From Craterostigma plantagineum (Eukaryota; Streptophyta; Magnoliopsida; Lamiales; Linderniaceae): DNA of 64,000 nucleotides. Shown here piece by piece: positions 33,333-42,528 of the stretch. Every line of letters starts with the position of its first letter. The first letter of the stretch is position 1. A model generated the notes under the pieces. That model saw only the letters and a list, made by a program, of their open reading frames with translations. It ran no database searches and had not been told where the DNA came from. Position numbers and translations under genes: made by a program. Location: positions 62,001 to 126,000 of the forward strand of contig JAPQWV010000662.1 of assembly GCA_027422505.1 (NCBI GenBank), written 5' to 3'.

Positions 33333-34149
33333 GGCCTTCCTCAATGCTAGGTTTTCTGGGTGATTAGGATAGAGAAAAACCTAATAATTTGAGGTTCTTA
33401 CCACTGTGGCTCCCAGGAGGTTTTTTGGTAGGTTTAATATATCATACCTGGATTTTTTGCAGTTTTTTTTTTCTTTCTTACTTTTCTTATCTCATTACTA
33501 ATATTTATATATTAATATTTGTTTATATATTGATATTTATTTATATATTAATATTTTGTTTATATATTAATATTTATTATAATTTTAACTAAAAAATTTT
33601 AATGCGTTAAAAAATGTTTATTTTTTATTTAACTTTTCTAATTTTTCCTGCATTATTAATTTTTTACTAAATTTAAAATTAAATAATACAAAATATAATT
33701 ATATAAATATTCTGAAAATTAGATAAATATAATGTGATGGTTTTCCAATACTTTATTTCCTTTTTATCATATATTAATATTTGTTTATTAATATTTATTA
33801 TTTTTTTTATTTTAAGAAAAAAAATTTAATGTGTTAAAAATGTTTATTTCTTTTAGTTTGAAATAAGTAAATAATATTTTTTATGCAAATTTTTTTAAAT
33901 ATAAAAAATTAAATAATATGAAATATAATTATGGGGTAAATTTATAAATTATTTTGAAAATTAGATAAATATAATTGGTTAATTAAATAAAATTAAATGA
34001 AATTAAAGAGGGTCCCCAATAAACCTACTTTTTTGGGTTTATGGTTGGGGAGAGATTTTGTTTTGGAGGTAGAGGCTTTTTACTTTTGAGGTGGCGCTGA
34101 CGTGGCACACAAAAAACCTATTTTTTTGGGCTTAGCATTGAGGAAGGCC
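33333..34149. mobile_element. PIF/Harbinger-like non-autonomous DNA element (817 bp)
   Basis: Perfect 17-bp terminal inverted repeats GGCCTTCCTCAATGCTA are flanked by TAA on both sides (33330-33332 and 34150-34152). The 3-bp TAA duplication fits the Harbinger/Tourist group. The sister SIRE copy near 59888-59912 shows the same context without the element, which confirms insertion. The interior is very AT-rich with repeated TTATATATTAATATTTG words. There is no transposase frame. Confidence 0.9.
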
Positions 34150-34225
34150 TAAGGATTAAGAGAAAAGGAGCACAGTATCGGCCCGAGAACCAACAAGAAG
34201 AACTTCGCCTTAGATAATTTCTTAG

Positions 34226-34593
34226 TGTATAATACACTTGTAATTATGCTTTGATTTAATTAGCTGTCTTCGTAGATTGGGGCTTATATTGTATTTGTCC
34301 TTAGTTTAGGACTTAGCATGTTATTTATACCAAGTATGTTTGGTATAAATACATTGTACACGTTTGAGCTTAATAAAGAATTTTAGTCAATTGATCCGAA
34401 AGGCTTGCAAATCAAATTCTAGAGAGAGAAAGTCATAAATCGTTCTCTCACTACTCGAACTTTCTCCCAAGCTCTTCAACGAAGTTTTCGATCGAAATCC
34501 TAATTTCAACAATTCTAATCGATTGCCTTAGATTTCGAGTCTAGGATCATTGGAGTTGATAATATAGGACCTAATAATTGGTAAGACCTAATA
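34226..34593 (+). repeat. SIRE-like copia LTR (copy C)
   Basis: It begins TGTATAATACAC and carries the family hairpin/TATA block (TATACCAAGTATGTTTGGTA near 34326) and GATCCGAAAGGCTTGCAA. Its end is blurred by a 17-bp tandem duplication (CTAATAATTGGTAAGAC), so it may end at 34576 or 34593. A primer-like ATTGGTATGAGAG and a leader follow, so it served as a 5' LTR although element-internal sequence also precedes it. Confidence 0.8.
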
Positions 34594-35092
34594 ATTGGTA
34601 TGAGAGAGGATTCGTTTTGTTATGAATCGTAAATTGCTAGAATTAGATCGAAATTTTGATTATGACACTGTTCCATCGAAGAACAGTTTGGCGCGAAATT
34701 CAATTCCGATCTAATAGCTCAATTCTGTGCTTATTTGGTTAGATTTAGTGTCTTTGTGCTCGTTTTAGTGATATAAGTTGATTGCGATTAGATCCGAAGC
34801 TGTTTGAACATTGATTTAGCAGATTCGATCGGATTTGAGAAACTATTGTTCATGCGTAAAACTGTTAAACCACATTATGATATTGGTTAAAATCGACATG
34901 TTTTGCTTCATAATGTGTTTAATTGTTTGTTCGTGCGTGTTCATCATCTGATACGAGCAAATACCTAGAATTTCTTCGTCTAATTCACCGTGTTTGCTCG
35001 AATCTGTGTTAAATGTATTCTGTTTTTTTTCGATTAGTACAATTTTTCTCGCTAGGTTTTTCGATCATGTTAATTTCTCGATCGAAAAACTG
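34594..35092 (+). other. Truncated SIRE-like leader
   Basis: This matches 12323-12840 (GGCGCGAAATTCAATTCCGA, CTCGATCGAAAAACTGTTC). It ends abruptly at about 35092, where antisense gypsy gag begins. No gag of this copy remains. Confidence 0.7.
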
Positions 35093-35627
35093 TTCCATAC
35101 GGGCAACGGCTCGATATACCAATGCCCTCGATCGAATGGTAGCGATCCTCGCCAAAGAGCAACGGATCGATATCCCACCAACCTCGGTCAAACAACTCAT
35201 TTTGATCTGATAAAACTCTTTTCTGCTCATAAAACATGCCAGCAAGTCCAACTTCCTCATCAACAGCACTTTTAATACCCAGCTCCTGGCAGATTTCGAC
35301 CTCAACCACTGACGACTCCTGGTCTTCCAACCCTGACTGATCAACAGTAAGCAGTGCTTCTACACCATTTGTTGTCGGTTCGACAAGTTCTCTACTGTCA
35401 AACCTCTTGAGCAGAGCTTCAGTGAATTCATTCCAAGTTAAATCTTTACCTTCAACGTACTCGTCGTACCATTCGAGAGCCTCGCCTTCGACGTAGAGCC
35501 AAGCGCGCTGCGTTTGCTCGACATCAATTATGGTCTTCGATGCGAAGTATTGACTGCACTTCTCTACCCAAGCTATTGCATCCGTTCCATAGAAGGTAGG
35601 AGACATCTTGATCCAAGTAATCGCCAT
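35093..35627 (-). pseudogene. Truncated gypsy Gag
   Basis: An open minus-strand frame reads as the retrotransposon Gag capsid domain from its middle: SPTFYGTDAIAWVEKCSQYF, then RAWLYVEGEALEWYDEYVEG, DLTWNEFTEALLKRF. It continues into acidic linker sequence (SGLEDQESSVVEVEICQELG). The N-terminal part of a normal gypsy Gag and everything after the linker are missing. The first ATG at 35627 is only 26 bp past the primer site, so the start is probably not native. No zinc knuckle is present. No function is expected. Confidence 0.7.
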
Positions 35628-35652
35628 CGTTGAAACGGTCCAAGGTTCGAAT

Positions 35653-35664
35653 GCTCTGATACCA
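35653..35664 (-). other. Primer-binding site (initiator tRNA-Met type)
   Basis: On minus this is TGGTATCAGAGC, three bases inside the LTR end. Confidence 0.85.
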
Positions 35665-35667
35665 ATT

Positions 35668-36109
35668 TGTAAGATCCGGCCTTAATTCACTAGGTTTCTT
35701 ACTTGGGACCTCTATCAAACAGCTGGCGTGCGTGGTAGTATTTAGCTTCTAGGAAGAAATCTGAAAAGAAGATGACGAACAGAGCTTAGAAGAAGGGGAG
35801 CTTAGAGAGGGGGAGAGATACAGATTGAGAGTGAGAGAGATGAAGATAGATCGAAGCAGAGAGATGATAGATTAGAGAGGGAGAGAGATCAGAGAAGTAG
35901 AGAACTTCATTCATTTCGCTTAATTTCCATTCCTTACATTAGTTATATAGTCAAATATCAAAATAAACCCAAGCATAAATGGGCTAGTAATATGTTGATG
36001 GGTTATCAAAACATGCCCTAAGCCCAATTCTTTGAAGATTCTTCCTTGAGCTTTTTTCTTGATCTGCCCTGCTTCAATCGCCATATCATAATAAGGTCGG
36101 GTCCTTACA
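35668..36109 (-). repeat. Gypsy LTR (442 bp) next to the PNRC-like gene
   Basis: On minus it begins TGTAAGGACCCGACC and ends GGCCGGATCTTACA. A TATATAACTA box on minus lies at about 35942-35952, followed by purine-rich GAGAGA sequence in the transcribed part. Its right edge is 105 bp upstream of the ATG of the plus-strand host gene at 36215. Confidence 0.8.
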
Positions 36110-36214
36110 TGCTCCTGGTTGATTTCAGTTGTAATTGAAGGTTTAAGAGCTGCGAAAAGTAGAAGGAGAACAACAAATTAAGCTTTTTGAAGGAATACGT
36201 TGAGTTGCCTATAT

Positions 36215-36868
36215 ATGGATACTGTAAGTGTTGCTACTCGTCAGAGGCATAACCACAGTTACGTTCGGAATCATAATCATAATCTGAACAAGTTAGATTC
36301 TATGGGGTCACCGCCTTTGAATGATGATTATCAGGGAATTAATTGCAGAGCATTCCAGTCTGGGGCAGGATTGTTATCAAACCCTTCTCGAGGTTTCCCT
36401 AAATCGAAGTCTCTTGCTAATCATTCTACATTTTCACCGAAGACACCGTTGATATTTGTTAAAGAGCATCGTAAATGTTCAACAAGAGTTCTGGAAAGCA
36501 ACCCCATCACGAAACCTATGAAGATTGAGTTCGAGAACAAGGGGGGTGATTTTCGTTTCTCTGAGCTTTGGGCTGGTCCTGATTATTCGAATTCTCCCCC
36601 GCCGTGTTCTTTGCCCATGCATAAGTTTTCTGTGAGGCCAAAAAGAACCGTTTCACTTGAGTTGCAGGGATCAATCTCTGAAGTGGAATTTCAACCTATT
36701 TCAAAATCTGCACCTCCTACAAGGGAGAGAATCCCATCGCCATATGGTTTCTCTGTTAGCGTTGATGCAGTGACAAAGTCCATATCTGCCCGCGACCTGT
36801 TTGACAAAGCTGATTCTGCGTCTAAAACCCTCCGTCGCATACTAAATTTAGATACCGGTGATGATTGA
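36215..36868 (+). CDS. PNRC-motif protein (217 aa), plant proline-rich nuclear-receptor-coactivator-like
   Basis: The single-exon frame starts at ATG 36215 (MDTVSVATRQRHNHSY). An in-frame TTG fifteen bases earlier is not a plausible plant start. The protein is basic and Ser/Pro-rich. Residues 116-136 carry SELWAGPDYSNSPPPCSLPM, which matches the SPPP-x-x-LP-type motif of PNRC-like proteins. In animals PNRC2 uses this motif to bind the decapping activator DCP1, so a role in mRNA decapping is possible but only inferred. The C-terminus SASKTLRRILNLD (201-213) is another short conserved-looking helix. No signal peptide or membrane segment is present. The frame is intact with host-like codon use, unlike the elements around it. 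A gypsy LTR lies 105 bp upstream. Confidence 0.8.
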   Translation: MDTVSVATRQRHNHSYVRNHNHNLNKLDSMGSPPLNDDYQGINCRAFQSGAGLLSNPSRGFPKSKSLANHSTFSPKTPLIFVKEHRKCSTRVLESNPITKPMKIEFENKGGDFRFSELWAGPDYSNSPPPCSLPMHKFSVRPKRTVSLELQGSISEVEFQPISKSAPPTRERIPSPYGFSVSVDAVTKSISARDLFDKADSASKTLRRILNLDTGDD

Positions 36869-38556
36869 TGGAGTGCTGGGAGCTTCGTCGCCCCCTTTTA
36901 GGAAGTTATTTGCGTCTGTGAAGGTTTTTTTTTTTGCAGGTTACATATAGAATAAATGGGATCAGCTCATGTAATAAATTTCATTAGGAGCTTCCTCGGG
37001 ATTCTGAAGCTTGTCTTTGTGCGCCAGTACAATAAAAGAGTTGTTTTAACAGGATGGGTTACTATATCTATATCTATTACTGATACTTTGGTTCGGTTGG
37101 GATACCATTTGGTAAGGAGCTGAACAGTGCGGTTTGGGGTTGTAAACGGTGATGGACTTGGTATATATTCGTCTAAGTGAAGTAAACGTTGTCGGGAGTC
37201 ACAACTCTCTTTAGCAACATCATTCCTGTCCTGGTATTCTATTCCTACACTTCATTGGGTGCCTTTCAGCCTTTCACATTTGTATGTACTGTAGGATCCT
37301 AACCTGCCTAGGATTGATAGTATTTTACTTTTATTTTTCAACTCCAGCGCCTTTTATCTAGTTCGCTTTCCTTTATCCGTCTTTTCTTCGTTTCTGGTCT
37401 CCTTGGTTTTCTGTTTCTTATCTAAATAGATATCTTCAGACTTCCTTTTCTGGATTTGCAAAGAAGTGATAGTTTCCCTTGACCATATATTCTGTTATTT
37501 TGTTAAAAGAATTATGGCATGTGGAGATAGTAATAGAGGACCTTTCAATCAAGCTTCTCCCATTCGCCTTCAGTAAAGCCACTATATGTAGACACTTCTT
37601 TTCATTACATGTTAGGACCCATGATGTTTTCGTAGTCATCCATCTCTTGTTATAATCCCCTCCATACTCATTCTCGGAAGTACTGCTGTCGTCTTCCTCT
37701 GAACTTGTTGTTCCTTGCTTATGGAGTTAGTCAGATCCCACTACCATGTTTCATACAGGTATATGTTTTTCTTTATGCATCTATTTATTTGTGGTGATGC
37801 TCTAAATTACAGCACAATCAGATACTAAAAGCTGCAGAGGAAAAGCTGTATCAGACTTAATAGATACAAAATGGTGTTGATCGCTTTGTTTTTCTTCTGT
37901 CTTTCAGTTTGTGGTTTGTTTCTGAATGTTGGTCGAACTATCTTTTATCGCCTCGTTGGCGTGCGTCTGTCTATGTTCAAGTAACGCAGCATTTATGTGA
38001 ACGTCTTCTGTTAATATTGATTGTGGTTTCCCTGCTAGGAATTTTTAGCACTAAGCTTACCATATAATACATCACTTCACTTGCCCCTAAGCAATGCCGA
38101 TCGTATTTTAATATTACATGTGAGTCATAGGTTCTCGTCAAACGAACTCACTCATGCAAATTTTGTGGGGTCATTCGATGCTTTGTTACCCTTCGAATAA
38201 TACAACTTCACAAAGCGACTACTTCTATTCAAGGAGCTGAGGCCTATGAACTCGAATGGTTTTTGTGGTCACTTTCGTAAAGTGGTTGGTCGATTGTATC
38301 TGTGTTGACTTTATGTCTGAAGCCATTTAAAAGTTAAATGACCACTGTATCTTAAAGCTAAAAGAGGTATATAAAGCAGCAAATGCAACGGTACTACAAA
38401 ACAAAGCAAGAGTGTGTGTTGTGGGGCTACTAAATGTTTTGCCCACAATCTAACTACAAACCAAAATGTATACTAGGCAGTGGTTACAAGCAAAACCCCC
38501 CAATTTTTGCATCTTCCAAAAAACAAAACACACAACGAAATATCATCAGCAACAAC
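36869..38556. other. Intergenic region between two convergent host genes
   Basis: The first 200 bp after the PNRC-like stop look like a 3' UTR: a T-rich stretch at 36927, AATAAA-like words near 36950, 36973 and 37031. The last part before 38557 would be the 3' UTR of the SKIP30-like gene. In between I see unique-looking, T-rich sequence without a supported gene or element. Confidence 0.5.
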
Positions 38557-39612
38557 CTAAATCCTCAGCTTCGTACACCCAAGAACAGTCCCCTTACAAC
38601 AAGTCATAGGAGCCACTTCACGCCAAGCCAACCTCTCACTGCCAAGCGCAAGAACGTGAGCATCGGAGGTTGCCCTAATGTCCCAGTTCAACATATCGGG
38701 ACCAATCACACCTCCAATCACATAGATATCATCGCCCAGCCCAACCATCGCAAGCCCAATTTTCTTACGAAACTCAGACGCTGGGCATACCAACATGTTC
38801 GAGTCCCTTTCTTGCCTGTAAATCTGCCCATGGCTCATAACGTAGAGCTTTCCCTTGACCACTGCCATGGGCCCTTGGAGCCAAGTGCAGTCATGAACCG
38901 TCCATCCAAGTTCAACGCTCTCCAAGATTTGCACCGTTGAAAGCCCCTTATGCAATATATGAACCTTACCATCGACCACCACCCCGTTACAAGCAGAATT
39001 GTGAGTGTGGTGAAGACTCTGTATCGGGGCCCACGTATCTCTCTCCGGGTCGTACACCTCAGCGTTAGATATCGATTTTCTGCAGCTAGTGAACCCACCC
39101 GCGACAATTATCTTCCCATCCAATTCGCAGCAAGCAAACATCGCGCGAGGCAAAATCATTGGAGCACATGGAGACCATTTCCTAGATATGGGATTGTAAG
39201 ACCAAACTTCATCTGTTGCAAAGGAACCGTCGTGGTCGCCTGTAAGAGGATCCACGGCGTCACTGCCCCCACCGAGAACATATAATTTCCCAGCTACAGA
39301 AACGGCTCCAAAGAGCGCCAGGTGGCGTATGGTTGACGGTAAATTGGGGAGGGTTACCCATAAGTCGCCAATAGGGTCGTAGAGCTGCCATAGGTTATCG
39401 GGCTCATAAGCGCAGATGCAAATGAATTCCTCGGTTGAGTTTACTTCTCGACGGGCTTTGAAGAGCTCTGTGCTGCGAATGGCTTCTTGCCAGGAATGGG
39501 AGACGAGTTCTAACTTGGGATAGAGATGAAAGGGAACTCTTGCGAGGCATCTTAGTGCCACAGCGTCTGGTAGGCCTTCGATGAGTACAGAAGTGATTGG
39601 TTCACCATCCAT
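38557..39612 (-). CDS. SKIP30: F-box/kelch-repeat protein, SKIP30-type (351 aa)
   Basis: This is an intact minus-strand frame. I place the start at ATG 39612 (MDGEPITSVLIEGLPDAVAL), because the 17 residues upstream are not F-box-like and this start gives the SKIP30 length of about 350. An F-box spans residues 11-52 (LPDAVALRCLARVPFHLYPK, then LELVSHSWQEAIRS). Kelch-type blades follow, with motifs VAGKLYVLGGGSDAVDPLTG, ELDGKIIVAGGFTSC, VVDGKVHILHKGLSTVQIL, VVKGKLYVMSHG and DDIYVIGGVIGPD. The whole pattern, including GDHDGSFATDEVWSY, agrees with Arabidopsis SKIP30. The F-box would bind SKP1/ASK in an SCF ubiquitin ligase, and the kelch propeller would recruit substrate; the substrate is not evident. 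It is tail to tail with the PNRC-like gene. Confidence 0.92.
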   Translation of the reverse strand: MDGEPITSVLIEGLPDAVALRCLARVPFHLYPKLELVSHSWQEAIRSTELFKARREVNSTEEFICICAYEPDNLWQLYDPIGDLWVTLPNLPSTIRHLALFGAVSVAGKLYVLGGGSDAVDPLTGDHDGSFATDEVWSYNPISRKWSPCAPMILPRAMFACCELDGKIIVAGGFTSCRKSISNAEVYDPERDTWAPIQSLHHTHNSACNGVVVDGKVHILHKGLSTVQILESVELGWTVHDCTWLQGPMAVVKGKLYVMSHGQIYRQERDSNMLVCPASEFRKKIGLAMVGLGDDIYVIGGVIGPDMLNWDIRATSDAHVLALGSERLAWREVAPMTCCKGTVLGCTKLRI

Positions 39613-40548
39613 GGTTACTTTCCTGTTTATGCTTCGGGAAACTGGCCTTGAAAAGATGATCAATAAAAGGAGATTATTGTTAGGAAATGCATTTGCCTTG
39701 ATGATACAAACAGAAGCTGGAGGTAATCAGAAAAGAATTAGGCATCAGCATATAAGTATTTCTACATACCACAAGTTAATAGCATACTATAGCATATGAA
39801 ATTTCTGCAGATGATGATTTTATAATGCACTGAATAATTGTTCGACGGCATCAGAGCCATGATGCTCATTGTACTCTGAGGCAAGAAGAAGAAAGATTAT
39901 CACGAAGACCTAACCCTATTTTAAAAAACGAAGTGCTTGATAAAAATCTAACCCTGTCAGAATGAAAAAAGAAAAACTCAAATCATCCTGTAAAAGAATC
40001 GTCTGAATTCAAAAATCTACCTTCACAAGCACCATAACGCCCAGTTATCACCATCCATCAACAGACATAGAGATAGAAAATGAAGGGAAAAAACTCAAGA
40101 GAATTCTAACCCACTAAATATAAATGTAAAATTGATTCAAGCGGTATCATTCGAATGCAATATGCAACATAACAATTATGTAACTAGGAAGAAACTCAAC
40201 AAAGATCGGGAGCAGAACACTCGGAATCCAACTTCCTTAGGCTCTACGAAGAAACCAGTAGCGAAGAAAATAAATTTCAAGGAAACCAAAACGAAAATTT
40301 TGCGTCAATTGCGAATTCTCATTACACACAAAAAGAAAAAGAAAATGCGAGGTTTGGGAGATGACGAACACTTCAGTACAAGCATTTCTTGGAAAAGTGG
40401 ATCAGGAAACCCGACGAATCGAAAAAAGTGCGCAGATGATTATGTAGAATGATGCCTGTTTAACAGTCTACAGAAAATTGGGAATTTAGGCATAAAAAGC
40501 ATATTCCGTTCTTTGTTTCAAATCCACGTGTCGTGCACGTGTTACTTG
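39613..40548 (-). promoter_or_regulatory. Upstream region and 5' leader of the SKIP30-type gene
   Basis: No coding frame is supported here. Sequence near 40300-40440 reads on minus as pyrimidine-rich, leader-like DNA (TTTTCTTTTTCTTTTTG). A 5' UTR intron is possible but cannot be fixed. The region is bounded on the right by a Mutator-like element. A paired G-box lies at 40525-40541. Confidence 0.45.
40525..40541. promoter_or_regulatory. Paired G-box (two CACGTG cores)
   Basis: CACGTG occurs at 40525-40530 and 40536-40541, one helical turn apart. Their centres lie about 920 bp upstream of the SKIP30-type ATG and 20-30 bp from the left end of a Mutator-like element. G-boxes bind bZIP and bHLH factors in plants. 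Whether this pair acts on SKIP30 is inference. Confidence 0.5.
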
Positions 40549-41094
40549 CCCATATAATGGATCTTTTAAAAAAATGGCCCTTCATCAATATTAAAAAAAT
40601 AGCATTGTTGACGTTTTTTTTTTTTGTCAATGGCCTTTTAATTAACCGTTAACCATTTAAACCCTCGATTAATTAACTAGAAATAAAAGAAAAAGAAAAA
40701 TAAATATACATACACAATCTGTATATATATAAAAGAAACGAAACTCCATATAAATGCACAGCACCACGTAATAATTACTATACCAACCCAGATCGATCCA
40801 TCCTTTCTTCTTCATCGTTTCTAAAGAAAAACACAGCCTCATTTTCGTCACTAAGTCGAACTCGAAGTCTGCGAAACAAGTCTGGAAGGAAAAACCCAGC
40901 TCTAACTCTTTACAGTAAGTTTTTTCTTTTTGAATTACGAATTTTTACCCTCCAAATTACGTGAGTTTGTCATTACGTGATGTTTGGCCACGAGAATTTT
41001 GAATTTCCAGTCGGAAAGACGAAACTCGTGGTCATGCTTCATGGAACCCGCAAATATATCCACAAGGGCCCCATGCAGTAGATCTGGGGCCCCG

Positions 41095-41490
41095 CGCATG
41101 TTTACACGGTCCCCGCACGCTGGTGCAGGGGCCGCGCGCACTGGTGCACGGGTCCGCGCGCTAGAGCACGGGACCCGGGCATCAGTTCAAGGGCCCCAGG
41201 CGCTGGCGCTGGGGTCCCGCACATCAGTGCAGGGCGCGCGCACAATGGAGCACGGGTCCGCGCACGCTAGTGCACGGGACCCGGGCATCAATTCAGGGTC
41301 CCCGCACGCTGGTGCCGGGGTTCGGTGCATCAGTGCAGGGGCCGCGCGCACTGAGCACGGGTCCGCGCGCGCTAGATCACAGGACCCAGGCATCAGTTCA
41401 AGGACCCCAGGCGCTGGTGCTGGGGTCCCGCGCATCAGTGCATCGGCCGTCCTAGGGCATGGGTCCCGCGCACTAAGTCATGTGTCTCGC
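41095..41490. repeat. GC-rich tandem repeats, period about 106 bp
   Basis: Blocks around CACGGGACCCGGGCATCA recur at about 41168, 41275 and (diverged) 41381, each followed by a GTCCGCGCGC-like block. Base composition is far more GC-rich than the surrounding DNA. The long Ala/Arg/Gly-rich frame on plus (40984-41574) comes from this repeat. Confidence 0.75.
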
Positions 41491-41491
41491 A

Positions 41492-41754
41492 CTCTAGATG
41501 ATCATCCAAAGCTCGTCACGATTGTGAAGCTGCGGCTGGCACTTGATGAGATACCACAACAGCTGCGCCGATAAATTGAAATTGGCGGCAGCGTTGACGA
41601 GCCTGCCGAACGAACTCCCTTCCGTAAAAACTGCCAGCTCATCCTCGTTTAGCCAACCAACGATCTCCGCGCTGACTTCACAGTATCGTGACGTGATATG
41701 TAACCGGTAATCATGTTCATCGTCGCCTCGGGCAATTTGCTTCTTCAATTGAAC
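41492..41754 (-). pseudogene. Second exon of a captured or element-borne gene on minus
   Basis: A TTTGTAG acceptor precedes GTTCAATTG at 41754. From there an 87-codon open frame runs to a TAG at 41492: VQLKKQIARGDDEHDYRLHI, then AEIVGWLNEDELAVFTEGSS, then FGRLVNAAANFNLSAQLLWY. The sequence has ordinary protein composition, unlike the repeats either side. I do not recognise the family. Together with the 33-bp exon at 42496-42528 it would give a 98-residue product. The presence of clean splice borders suggests capture of genomic, intron-containing DNA by the Mutator-like element. Confidence 0.45.
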
Positions 41755-41819
41755 CTACAAATCAATAAGAAATTAACTAGATATGGTGCGGGAAAATTGC
41801 TTATTATTAGATAGGCCGC

Positions 41820-42360
41820 CTCGCACGGGTCCCCTACCATGCTGCGCAGAGACCCTTGCTATGCCACGCTGGGGACCCGTGCGTGCCAGTGCGGGGACCC
41901 TGCGACATAGCACGGGACCCGTGCTCATGTGCACTGGAGATCCTACGTTGGGGACCCGTTCGTGCCAGCGCCGGGACCCTGGCGACAAAGCACGGGCCGT
42001 GCTTGCTAGCGCAGGGACCCGTGCTCATGTGCGCTGGAGACCCTTGCTATGTCGCCAGGGTCCCCGCGCTGGTAGCACGGGTCCCCAGCGTGGCATAGCA
42101 AGGGTCTCCAGCGCACATGAGCACGGGTCCCTGCACTAGCAAGTACGGGTTCCGTGCTATGTCGCCAGGGTCCCCGCGCTGGCACGCACGGGTCCCCAGC
42201 GTGGCATAGCAAGGGTCTCCAGCGCACATGAGCACGGGTCCCTGCGTTAGCAAGCACGGGTCCCGTGCTATGTCGTCAGGGTCCCCAGCGCGGCATAGCA
42301 AGGTCTCCAGCGCTAGCAAGCACGGGTCCCAGCGAGACATAGCGCGGGTTAATTGGGGAG
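41820..42360. repeat. GC-rich repeats with long inverted arms inside the putative intron
   Basis: Words such as GGGTCCC, GCACGGGACCC and TGGCATAGCAAGGGTCTCCA recur. A perfect 41-bp inverted repeat is formed by 42011-42051 and 42094-42134 around a 42-nt loop. A direct unit of about 111 bp starts at 42081, 42192 and (shorter) 42291. The RNA of either strand would fold strongly. Confidence 0.85.
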
Positions 42361-42495
42361 GACAACTGCGCTTTCACACGGACCCCTGATATTCAAGACA
42401 CAGGGCCACTGCAAGTGCAAGTACGGGTACCATGCGGCAAATTTAGGGTCCCGTGCGATTGTATAGGACGGGTTCTTCGAAAATAAAAAAATTAC

Positions 42496-42528
42496 CTTCA
42501 CTGTTTGGGATCTCGCCTGAACTGCCAT
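42496..42528 (-). pseudogene. Short first exon (11 codons) of the element-borne gene
   Basis: ATG at 42528 opens MAVQARSQTVK, followed by GTAATT as donor at 42495. It is phase 0 and matches the phase of the acceptor at 41755. The intron of about 740 bp holds the GC-rich inverted repeats. Confidence 0.4.

Larger units (their letters stand above)
11972..34225 (+). mobile_element. SIRE-like copia retrotransposon, second copy, with nested insertions
   Basis: Order on plus: LTR, primer site, leader, gag (13412), interrupted by a gypsy element; gag C-terminus and protease (to 23305), interrupted by a solo LTR; integrase (26600), RT (28061), interrupted by another solo LTR; RNase H (to 32476); then a 3' non-coding region interrupted by a Harbinger-like element. 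Removing the insertions and one copy of each target duplication restores Gag/Pol continuity when compared with the copy at 50849-64000. The extra 3' ORF expected before the 3' LTR is missing. Confidence 0.85.
35093..36109 (-). mobile_element. Minus-strand Ty3-gypsy remnant (partial gag, primer site, LTR)
   Basis: On minus the order is LTR (35668-36109), primer site, then gag sequence truncated at the junction with the SIRE leader. The Gag segment starts almost directly after the primer site, so the usual leader and Gag N-terminus are deleted. No target duplication could be recognised at the left junction. Confidence 0.75.

Noticed and set aside
35085..35100. Target duplication of the minus-strand gypsy remnant
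   Set aside because: TGCTC after the LTR (36110-36114) is not found at the left junction, so the left side is a truncation and not an element end.
36200..36214. N-terminal extension of the PNRC-like protein from a TTG codon
   Set aside because: A TTG start is not expected for a plant nuclear gene; the first ATG is 36215.
38434..38940. 168-codon frame on plus overlapping the SKIP30-type gene
   Set aside because: Antisense shadow of an F-box/kelch gene with clear domain structure on minus.
40132..40452. 106-codon frame upstream of SKIP30
   Set aside because: Lys/Asn-rich, AT-driven composition in a promoter or leader region, on the strand opposite the gene, with no domain.
40984..41574. 196-codon Ala/Arg/Gly/His-rich frame on plus
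   Set aside because: It is generated by the GC-rich 106-bp repeats; the other strand and frames are equally open, and no domain is visible.
41773..42340. Several overlapping 60-120-codon frames on both strands
   Set aside because: All lie in the GC-rich palindromic repeats where stops are rare by composition.
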